Shown piece after piece: positions 1 through 10,641 of a DNA stretch of 64,000 nt. Location: NCBI GenBank assembly GCA_026874595.1, contig CM049309.1, positions 67,066,926 to 67,130,925 of the forward strand, written 5' to 3'. The translations under genes were made by a program, and so were the position numbers. Below the pieces are notes generated by a model, which was given only the letters and a program-made list of their open reading frames with translations, did not search any database and was not told the DNA's origin. Source of the stretch: Sipunculus nudus (Eukaryota; Annelida; Sipuncula; Golfingiida; Sipunculidae). The stretch's first letter is position 1. Every line of letters begins with the position of its first letter.

Positions 1-167
1 ATGATTTTAAGTCAATTTAAGAACATTCTTATTTAACAAACCCAATTTTGAAATTATTTCTTCTAATATGGTTATGAAGAACAAAAATCAAACTGTAATC
101 GTGTACTAAAGGGTTTACTTTTTGATTTCCACTTTAAATTATTATACAAACTAGAAATATGCATTCT

Positions 168-445
168 CATGAATGCAGGCCTCTACCAGGTAGGCGGTCC
201 TTAATGTGGGTATTCTGCAACCCGTGTTTTCATTCATTTATTGACCCATATTCCCAGGTCACGGCAACAGAAGTTCCCTAACAAGTATTTGCATTCACTT
301 ATTCGACCCATATTCCAATGTTCAAACGTGCATATGTGACTGCACATTCCTGGAACACTGAATATCCCTGGATCCGGATCATGAGCCGGACCGACACCAG
401 ATTCTAATCAATTCTTCATTGGCCCATTCCTGAGGTAAAAGGTAA
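168..445 (-). repeat. Dispersed repeat, 'GGCGGAGG/CGCCAAGAGG' family, 3' part
   Basis: In minus orientation this shares GGGCCAATGAAGAATYGA, GATTTTGG/AATCTGG, TCATGATCCGGATCC and GGAATATGGGTCGAATAAGTG with the copies at 19126-19600 and 40190-40575. It also shares an internal partial duplication (a second '(T)GGGAATATGGGTCAATAA' block) and the terminal GGCCTGCATTCATGAG. It is non-coding; short peptides such as KNRLDF.VDP.HDP in the other copies are by-products of conserved DNA. The family seems to be an old, widespread non-autonomous element (from memory). Confidence 0.75.
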
Positions 446-1881
446 AACCAGTATCTCACTGGGCTGCGACTATTTGCGACTAGTTGGAGATACAAAATTA
501 CAAGAAAACAAACGAATTAGGGACAAGTTTCACTTGGAATAAAACAGAATTGGTACTTACGGAATATGCACGAAATTGGGCCAAATTTCACCTTTAGTTC
601 ACATAAATGTCGTGCGACTGTTGCATGACTTTCGCGTGACATTTGAGCAATAAAATTGCGACAGTCGTACGACGTGTGTATCTTGTGGACCCGGTGTACG
701 GTAACCTTTCTGAAAAGGCTACACCTGACATCGTGAATTGTTATAACACAATTAGGTTTCGAAATATTCGGGCTTCTCTGCTAAAAAGCGTTATAAATGG
801 GTGTTTGTGTTTATCATAGAATAACCATCGATCGAAGCAGTAGATCTGTATACTTCATGTATCATGTTCGTAGGCCTGTATGTATGGCCCACTACACTAG
901 AATGTATATCGAGGATAGGATAATTGACTAATTAACATCACAATTTTAATCAAAATATTTTTTTCTTCCAACAGTAACGAATTAAGAGAAAACCCTGAGC
1001 TTAACATCAGGAAAACATTCCCCACGTAGTTGACAATAAAGACGACAGGTGTTCTTGTGTTTACCAGGGAGCGCGCCGTTAATAATTTACCCGTTCAGAG
1101 TAAAGCTTAAAGAGAATGGTTTTCATGCGTGTTGATGGTTAGCCGTGAATACACGACTCAATAGGCATTTAAATTGGGCTGGTAAGCTTGGGGCGTGATA
1201 CAAGCAATTCGGGGGAATGTGCTGCGACGGTCATCCATCCTGTTGCATGGATAAACAGCGGATTATCTTAACATGAGGCTTCAGATGATAAATTAACACA
1301 AAAGAATACATGTGAACTCACAAACTAAAATGATAATCAGACTCTATTGTAGCGAGGCATTTCCTGTATCGTGTACAAATTGGCTGTTGTACTGTAAGCA
1401 AGCCATGTTTGTATTCAAGCGGTCAGAAAATCTACAAACAAGGGATTTACCAATAAGCTGAGTTAAAAAACGAAAATTTTCTCGTTCATGGTAGGTATTA
1501 TTAGAAAGTATATTGAAAGAGCTGACGATTTGCCTGGTTTGTGTCTAGTGACAGCGTACTTTCAGGTCACGAGGCACTGTCAAAAATGACAAAAATATTT
1601 GCATCCTCATAGTGCCTTACACGGTGGTCATCGATGTGAAGGCACTCTGATGCTAGTGCGCTGGTCATTAGCGCCAGATCGGCCCTCTGACATTACCCTG
1701 CCAGAAGGCTACCGAGTCGTGTTTGTCACAGCTAGCTGGTCGTAGACTCTAATGTCATAGGGCCGAAATGGCACTGAGTGGTGGTTTGTCACAGAAATGT
1801 CGTTGTATACGTTCTGGTGACGTTGCATGGGGCGGCACCCATTGGTTTGTTATAAGTTTAAGCTGTGCAGATGCACGCTCC

Positions 1882-3205
1882 GTTTTTAGCTCAGCTGACT
1901 AAAAGTCATCTCAGCTGTAGGGATCACTCTTTGTCCAGCGTCCGTCCGTCCGTCGTGCCGTCCGTCCGTTAACCAGGCACAAATCGTAACCGCTGGACCT
2001 GGAAGCTTCTCTCTTAACATGCTTGGAGGTCCATGAAAAATTTCCTTGGAAACCTGAAATTAGGTTTCTGTTACCCATATCCTCCGAGCTATGAGGCTCA
2101 GAAACACCCTTCACCCCCACCCCCAACCCCCCCAAAAAAACTAAAAACATGAGACAAAAACTCTAGTATCTGAACAACTAGTGCATTGATGCCATCATTC
2201 TTTGCATACAAATTCATCTTGGTGAGTTACATCCGTCTGTGCAGACTGGTGGCGTCACCTGGACTTTTTCCAAATTTTAACGCATTTTATCTTTATGTTT
2301 GAGACCTTCGAAGTTGTGGTCATCTATTAACAGGGGACAAATCGTAACCATTGGGCCTGGAATCTTCTATTTTTTCATCCCGGGAGATCCATAAAAATTG
2401 TCCATTTTAACCTGAAATTAGGTCTCTGTTACCAATATCCTCCGAGCTATTGGGCTCCGAAGTACCCCCATGAAAAACAAAACAAAAAATAATATAAACG
2501 CTCCAGCATCTGTACAACTAATGCATTGATCACCATGATTCTTTAAATGCATATTCATCATGAAGTGTTTCATCAGTTCTTGCAGACTGGTGGCGCCACC
2601 TGTTTTTTTAGAATTTTAAGCCATTTTTTTCTCTTTTTTGAGACCTTTAAAGATGCAGTCATCAATTAACAGGGCACAAATCATAACCACTGGACCCAGA
2701 ATCTTTTTACTTGAAATCCAGGGAGGTCAATGAAAAATCTCCTTGAAAACCTGTAATATGGTCTCTGTTTCCAATATTCTTTGAGTTATGGAGCTTATAA
2801 ATACTCCCCCCCCCCCCCCCGAATTATTGAAAATTTGATACCAAAGCAGGGCACATATCATAAACACTGGTTCTAAAATCTTCTAACTCATAATCCAGGG
2901 AGGTCCATGAAAAGTCTCCTTGGAAACCTGAAATAAGGTCACTGTTACTCATATTCTCCGAGCTATAGGGCTTATAAGCATCCCCCCCTCCCCGAATAAT
3001 TGAAAATTTGATACCAAAGAAGGGCACAAATCATAACCATTAGATCCAGAATCTTCTCACTTTACATCCTGAGAGTTCCACAAAAGTTCTCCCCAAAAAA
3101 CTGAAATTGGGTCCCTGTGATCTATATTCTCAGAGTTTCGTGGTATGTTTAATACACACAAATTGCCAGATTCATCAGAAAAGGCTGGTTGGATTGTCAT
3201 CAGAT
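1882..3205. repeat. Left arm of large inverted repeat, tandem units
   Basis: The arm opens with a repeat terminus (TTTTTAGCTCAGCTGACT..., then CCGTCCGTCCGTC near 1940-1970) and continues as tandem units. Each contains GGGCACAAATCATAACCACTGG, a 'GAGGTCCATGAAAA...CTTGGAAACCTGAAAT' block, a 'CCGAGCTAT' block and a C-run. Unit anchors lie near 1976, 2333, 2671, 2849 and 3021, giving long units of about 340-357 bases and short ones of about 175. The long units also carry GCAGACTGGTGGCGYCACCTG and GTGCATTGAT...ATTCTTTGCATA. The arm ends near AAATTGCCAGATTCATCAG. No protein-coding potential is credible. Confidence 0.85.
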
Positions 3206-4987
3206 GACTATCGGTTCTTTATATCTGAAGTGCAAGGCTCTGAGCGATCTCCAATTTGTGCACACGGTGATAAATTATTTCAAATAAATGTAGTAAATAT
3301 TTCTTATTTCTAGTAATACGTTAAGTATAAAAAAGTGTGCATTATGTAGGTAAATGAAGTATTTTAAGACAACAACGGGGAATGCAATTTTAGTCAATGT
3401 CAACTTATTAGTAAGGAAAATCTATCAAATTACCATATTACTGCAAACTGCATAAATATCTACAAGTGTGCTGATACTGTCATACACAATCACCACACTA
3501 CATAGAAAGCATATATTCCAGGGTAGGGCCTCGTATAGTGAATGTCGGAGTTTTAGGTCCCCGGTTGGAATCCCGTCGATGTCTTGATGGTATAATGGTG
3601 ATATCTCGCCAGAAACCGAGAGATTCCCTCTAATGTCTTCAAGACAGGTAATGACTTCTTTCTAATAACATACCGTCTTCCTCGTAGGGATAACCTCACT
3701 CTCATTTAAAAAGAAAGTTATACAACAGGCCTAAATTTATCCTTTAACTAAAAAGAAAGCGTAGCATACAACATAAGGTTATGAGCCTCTAAATATGTAC
3801 TGACTCTGTCTTCATGCAAGCAAAGAGTCTGAAAACTGCACCATCACCTCATTGAATCTTTAATCTATACACCTGACATATGTGAGCTCTTTAACTGGTG
3901 TGTATCCTGCCATACACGCATTCAGTCTGTAATAAAACCTATAAAGAAATAACATTAATTTTACCTGAACTGTACAACTAGTTATAATAACTAATATAAG
4001 CCACTCTCCATAGTTCGGGGTGGCGGCATTCGGTTGGGGTGGGTGGAAACAGAAGACAGAGGAAACCGCCGACCCAAAAGGGCCTTTTCGACCCACAATG
4101 GAGAGAGCCGAGCGTTTTTCCACTCGCCTGTCCTTTTCATTACATTAAAAGCGACATTGGGTTAAAATAATTCAAATTAACATATATATTTAATTTCATC
4201 ACAGTATTCAACAAATAAGTTTTACCGTTCGATCTGCTGGTTAAAAAAAGACAATTTTAGTACAGTGTTAATACCAACAAAACCAGAATTCAATCACAGA
4301 TTCATTTTACTAACTTGAAACCTTTATAAATGAATTTCATGACCCCAAGAACATAGACACATTGCACTTGCAATACATTATAAAACAAATATAACCGGAT
4401 GTATTGGTATTTTATAATTCGGCGCTAATAAACCTCAATAAATTGAATTTTTCAGCCCCAAAAATTGTGCTTGCAATGCTTTTTAGGTTGATTATAACTC
4501 AAATTAATGACATTTTTTCATCTGGGGGCCATCTTGGATTTTGGACAAGATAATTATTTTCAGCTTGGTCCTTTATCTAAAATTCATCATTAAGTTCCAA
4601 AGAACACTTTTACCAACATTCATGCTACTTTTTGCACAATTCTTCCAAATCTGGGAGCTTAACCGCTGGACTATAAGGAAATCAAAATTGCAAATAAGTT
4701 TGAAAACATATTACATGATATGCCTTTGTTCTTTATTCGATATCCTTATTTCAAAAAGCAGTTACATTAAAAACAAAGAATCATTTGTTTATTTGTTTGA
4801 TAATTTTAAATTGAAAGTTCAAGTAGAAGGAAAGATGACAGATATGCATTAAAACAAGTGACCCGTGGGTCATGACGCTCAGCCGACTGACATGTTGATA
4901 ATATGTCCTCGCACAGAAAACCAGTTAAGATAGGTGGAATCATTGTTCATGCATATTAGCTTAAGTTCATCAAGACCCATAAGCACA
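3206..4987. other. Spacer between inverted arms, no gene seen
   Basis: About 1.8 kb of AT-rich sequence between the two arms. Near 3545-3575, AGGTCCCCGGTTGGAATCCC resembles a tRNA-type B box, perhaps a SINE remnant. Near 4858-4890, GACCCGTGGGTCATGACGCTCAGCCG recurs in altered form at 45567-45595 (GGACCCATGGGTCGAGGCGCTCAGCTG), so it is the edge of a dispersed element. Short ORFs here have no recognisable features. Confidence 0.6.
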
Positions 4988-6085
4988 ACAAATCTGATGA
5001 CAATCCAACCAGCCTTTCATGAGGAATCTGGCAATTTGTGTGTTTTTCGCATTATTTCTGGGGTGCTCAAACATGTCCCAAATCTCTGAGAATATTGGTC
5101 ACTGTGACCCATTTTCAGGTTTCTGGGGAGAACTTTTGAGAATCTCTCAGTATGTCAAGTTAGAAGATTCTTGGCCCCAGGGTTATGATTTGTGCCCTAC
5201 TTTGGTATCAAATTTTCAATTATTCTGGGGGGTACTTCTGAGCCTCATAGCTCGGACAATATGGAAACAGAGGCCTAATTTCAGGTTTCCAAGGAGACTT
5301 TTCATGGGCCTCTCAGCATGTCAAGAAAAAAGATTCTAGGTCGAGTCATTACGATTTGTGCACTATTATCAGATGACGGTCTTTTAAGGTCTCAAAAATA
5401 GAGAAAAAAAATCGTCAAAAATAAAAAAATACAGGTGATGCCACCAGTCGGCAAAAAACTGATGTAACACCCCATGATCAATATCCATGCAAAGAATCAT
5501 GGTGATCAATTCATTAGTTGTTCAGATACTTGAGCTTTTGTATCAAATTTTTCATTATTCTGGGGGGTACTTCGGAGCCCCACAGTTTGTAGAATATGGG
5601 TAACAGAGACCTAATTCTAGGTTTTCAAGGATACTTTTCATGGACCTATCGGGATGTCAAGTCAGAAGATTCCAGGTTCAGCGGTTATGATTTGTGCCCT
5701 GTTAACAGATGACGGCATCTTTTAAGGTCTCAAAATATAGAAAAAAATTGTAAAAAAAAATAAAAAACAGGTGGCGCCACCATTCTGCAGAAACTGATGA
5801 AACACTCCATGAATAATATCCATGCAAAGAATCATGGTGATCAATGCTTTAGTTGTTCAGATACTTTGGCTTTTGTATCAATTTTTTCATTATTCCGGGG
5901 GTAACAGAGACCAAATTCCAGGTTTCCAAGACGACTTTTCATGGACCTCTCTGGATGTAAAGTGAGAAAAGATTCCAGGTTCAGTGGTAACGATTTGTGC
6001 CCTGTAAACAGATGACAGCATCTTTTGAGGTCTCAAAAATAGAGAATAAAAATCGTAAAAAAAAAAAATACATTTTCTGAGGAAT
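4988..6085. repeat. Right arm of large inverted repeat, tandem units
   Basis: This arm is the reverse complement of the left arm. AATCTGATGACAATCCAACC at its inner edge mirrors GGTTGGATTGTCATCAGATG at 3188-3207. Then come units with TCAGGTTTC...GGAGA, ATGATTTGTGCCCT (near 5185, 5349, 5685 and 5985) and TGGTGATCAAT...AGTTGTTCAGATACTT. Unit number and spacing differ from the left arm, so the arms have changed independently since they formed. GGTGGCGCCACC, itself a palindrome, lies near 5771. Confidence 0.85.
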
Positions 6086-8498
6086 TCAAGATATGTGTAT
6101 ATGTTATTGTAATAAATATTTTAAAGCATAACTGAACCAAGGTAATTTGACGATGTTAAGGCCTTTAACGAAAGGAGAAATGCAACGGATCACCACTGCA
6201 TGGAGTGGATCATTTTGATCATCAGGGAATCTCAATTAATTTTGCGAAACTGACGAGAACAATGGACCCCGACTCTTCGGGTCCGAGATTTTATTAACAA
6301 TCAAAATTTCTAAAATGTATATGGTACGGTCCGCTGAATAAATCCTACTGATGATGGCGATGTAGCTCGTGAAGACTGCACTAGAGCTAAATAGAAAAAC
6401 AATGAATTTTAAATTATGTGAAGGCAATTTGCATATTTTATTTCCAATTGGCTCAGAAAATATACACAATCAGTTCAAAATGGTGCATAAATTGACACAA
6501 GCAAAATAAATCCATCCAATAGATATTATGTATAATAATTAATATGATATATACATGGTACCCGAAATGAACCATAGAGTGGACAAAATGACTAGATCAC
6601 CACTTCCAACACTTATATAAGTTAAAGATACCGTCAACAGTTTAAAAGCACACCAGTGGTCAATCTTTCATATATACATGCACCCCATGTTCGGCCAGCC
6701 TGGCCACGGTTAAACACGGCAAGGGTATATTTGGCTTGAAACACTACCTGAACCCAAAGTTAGTGTAAAAAGCGGGGTCCGTAACAAACATGGATATAGC
6801 GACTTGTGCATTGTTTGTCTGGGGTTAATGTCATAATATGTATATATATTCACCAATATAATCAATACACCATATAAATTTCTATGTTCATAAGTTTAAC
6901 ACAAGTGTTGCATGGTAGTGCTATCCCCAGTTTTTCCCGGATGTGAACCTGCGAACGCCAAAAAGCCGGGATACTTTTCTAAAATGAAAACCATCCACAG
7001 CTGACGATTTTTTTCAGCAGGTCGAGAGTCCCGGAAGTCAACTTGTAATCCATATTCCAAGGCCACGCCTCTCGATCGTAGGCCCAGGAAGGGGTATAAG
7101 AACATACTTGCAGATGAGAAGTAACACTTTTACATATTCAGTTAACAAGATTATACCATCAAAAAGAGAATAGTTTTTAACAAACGTAATTTTGTAATAC
7201 CGCTATGAATACCTGACAGTTGCACTTGCGGCAGTATTGCACAAAGGCCTGACTTTGACTAAGCAGATGTATACAGCAATAAACAGTATATATATCATTA
7301 ACAATACATATTGCATTGGTTCTCAAGGACTAGATATAGAGAGATCGAATGTCAGGAGATCATATAAAATTTCATTATACGTGTATATATAGAATTTCTC
7401 TACACTTGTATAACATATTCATTCTAAGGTAAATGCGGAATGTAAAAGAAACTGTGCACTTAAACATGCAATATAAAATGGCAAGTAGAGAACCTGTTTT
7501 TCTTTTAAAGAAAATGTGATGAAATGGAATGAATATGGCAGAGTGAAACCTTTGGTCAGTATCTAAATGGAATTGTACACAGGAATGGCTTAAATTATTC
7601 TTAAGTTTGCTGCAAACAAAAGAATGTATTATTATAAGCAATGAATATACATTTTGTCTAGAATGTTTTCACAACAGGTTTTTCATTATCATCCTGCTGT
7701 TGCGATAATATTAACAAACTGATTAATTATCATAATGTGTATGCGTAAGCGTCTGTGTTGCAACTTGTTTACACAGTGTGCTGGCCCCATTTGGTAAAAT
7801 GTCACACATACGTTCAAATGTTTCAAGTTGCTCACAAGTATTTTAAAAGAATTATTGTGGTTTGAGCTAAACCTCCAATTGACCTATAGCAACATCAGTA
7901 CCATCCCCCCATCCCCGACCTACACCCTAGTGGCGCGACCACCAAAAAATTAAGGTCATCAGTTTCGGTCCATTTTTAGATTTTATAATATGTTTAACAC
8001 CAGCCCTTCACACTTGGTGACCTCATGGTGGCCAAGTTGGTCGAGTTTTGCTGTACAACCTGGCATAATAAATCTTGAAATGTTCTCAAATACCTGATAC
8101 GTGCAATGATACAGATCATTAAATATATATTCCGCCTTTCATGTCACAATACGCGGTAACATCGTGTATATTATATTATTTGTTTAAGTGCATATACATA
8201 GATATTATATATTTGCAGAGAGTTTCGGGTATAGCAGAAGGCACCGATGAAATTCAGCTCACAACAGTTAATTAGTCCTAATTAGTCCTAATTAGTCATT
8301 AAGCAAATTGCATCCCTTCACTCATATACTGATGAGATTCTGATAGATGATAAATTTGACTAGATACACAATAAATCATGTTTATATTCTCCGCTTCTGT
8401 GCTGAGGGAGCCGATGCTGTGTAACACAATATATGACTGAAGGCTTTACATGTTAGGCTCATCACCGCAATAGTGATTTATGCTGCCACCAGATGTCG
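6086..8498. other. Downstream flank and possible 3' UTR of the NOL4-like gene
   Basis: 2.4 kb without a recognisable gene. The 3' UTR must begin at 8498 on the minus strand, but no clear canonical poly(A) signal could be fixed. A short tandem repeat (TAATTAGTCC, three units) lies at about 8270-8297. The remainder is AT-rich with small random ORFs. Confidence 0.5.
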
Positions 8499-8665
8499 CT
8501 AGTTCTGCTGCAGTAGCAGTTGCTCTAGTTCGTCCGCTGACCGGTAGAGGAAGGCTGCGGACTCTCTATATCCCGCAATCAGCTGCTTAATGGTGGCTAC
8601 CTCGCTTGGATTCAGTTGACTCTTGGATGATTGCTGGTTCTTCTTCATGCTTAGATCTGTTGGTC
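8499..8665 (-). CDS. nol4: NOL4-like terminal exon: PTDLSMK and ESAAFL...LLLQQN C-terminus
   Basis: 167 bases, entering with two bases of a split glycine codon after the acceptor ATTCATTCTTCAG and ending at a stop. It encodes (G)[20 protein letters not shown], then [20 protein letters not shown] and [10 protein letters not shown]. The vertebrate C-terminus reads [25 protein letters not shown], so the end of the protein is intact. PTDLS is a PxDLS-type CtBP docking motif (known motif, inferred function). No convincing canonical poly(A) signal was located downstream, so the 3' UTR end is not assigned. Confidence 0.97.
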
Positions 8666-10579
8666 CTGAAGAATGAATAAAAATCAATTGAATAGTATTG
8701 TTCATCTTTCTTCCGGCAGAGGTCAGAGTAATCGACTGTACGCTCTGTACCATGATGTTGTAACGTCTTATATTTAACTGAGAGCTTCCTGAATCTGATG
8801 GCGGGCAACAGGGCCATTATGGGACTATAAATCTGCTATGTTTGAAGCTGAGCATAATTGGATACATAATTATCTGTACAATATATGGTTCTATCAATAT
8901 AATAGGTGAAAATTAAAACACTACTAATTTTAAGTGACTTCTGCATTGGGAACACGGTTTGGCGTATTTACTAAAATAATGTATAATTTAAGAAAACGAA
9001 GAGTTTGAGAGAAACTCTTACGTATCAGTATCAGTGTGATGGTCGTGGGCTTTCTTGCACCCTTATTTGTGTATGTGTCTGTGTCCGTTTTTTTTTTTCA
9101 TTTACATTAGCTGCGGTTTGGCGATAGTTGTCTTTAGCCATGTGTGCTTGGTGTGCATCAAGATGTGCGTGTGTGTATATTGCGGGTACCTACCGTTCTG
9201 TATGGGGTTGGTCAGTGGTGTTTGTTATGTGTATATTTTGCGGGTACCTCCTGTTCTGTATGGGGTTGGTCAGTGGTGTTTGTTAGGTGTATATTTTGCG
9301 GGTACCTAATTTTCTGTATGGGGTTGGTCAGTGGTGTGTGTAGTGTTTGTATTTTGCGGGTACCTACCGTTCTGTATGGGGTTGGTTAGTGGTGTGTGTT
9401 GTGTGTGTATTTTGCGGGTACCCACCGTTCTGTATGGGGTTGGTTAGTGGTGTGTGTTGTGTGTGTATTTTGCGGGTACCCACCGTTCTGTATGGGGTTA
9501 GTTAGTGGTGTGTGTTGTGTGTATATTTTGCAGGTACCTAATTTTCTGTATGGGGTTGGTCAGTGGTGTGTGTAGTGTTTGTATTTTGCGGGTACCTACC
9601 GTTCTGTATGGGGCTGGTCAGTGGTTTGTGTTGTGCGTGTATTTTGCGGGTACCCACCGTTCTGTATGGGGTTGGTTAGTGGTGTGTGTTGTGTGTGTAT
9701 TTTGCGGGTACCTACCGTTCTGTATTGGGTTGGTCAGTGGTGTGTGTTGAATCACGCCAGGGTGGTGGTGTGCTGGGTGCTGGTAACCAGGGAAGCCAGG
9801 GCGAAACAGCCCGTTACCATTGCTGAAGAACGGCGACGGCAGCTCGTGTGGCGGGCGGAAGGCGTGGGGAGGATTATGGCGGATGAAGTCCCCTGGCAGC
9901 GCCGTCTGTCGGTCGTGGTGCGGCGTGACCGGCGCCGGGCTTTGGCGGGCTGTCTGACCAGACGATTGACTTGGCGCGCTCTGCGACTGACTCGGGGGCG
10001 TGGCAGATGTTGACGTCTGTGCGACAGTTGAAGTTGCAAGCGAGTTATTCACATTCATAGCCGCCTGTAAACCAACAGACACTTACAGTTAAATTACTTG
10101 TCTGTTTGTTTTTCTTAAAATTTGTGGGATCACGTTTATTTTTACAAAAAAGTAAGTGTCGCCCCTATTATTATTACAAACGGCATGCTGGTTATGCAAT
10201 TGTGCCAATTTAATGATGATGTAATTATTTATTATCCACTTTAAACGGGAAATAGAGTAATGATGGTAGCGCCCTTCCGAGATTTCTAAAACAAAATTAT
10301 ATTTATAATGGATTATATTAAAATCAAAAGTTCACCTACAGGTAAAGGCTCGAGCCCCATCCTCATCCTTTTAGCATTGTTACTTTCATTTTCACACGCC
10401 TGCGCAAGAATTCCCTCCGCGGCTGCTGACGTCAGGTGTGGAGGCGTGGGCCGCATCTAACAAAGACAAAAGTCGAACATGGTTCAACTGATGATCAATC
10501 AAAGTTAAACCAATAAGAACCCAGCTTCATAATATGATTGATTAAACCAATAAGTAAGCAACACTGATATATTTTACAA

Positions 10580-10641
<62 letters not shown>

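Noticed and set aside
9579..10013. 144-codon plus-strand ORF across the minisatellite and exon
   Set aside because: It is the shadow of the minus-strand NOL4-like exon and of the 58-bp array. The array shifts frame every unit.
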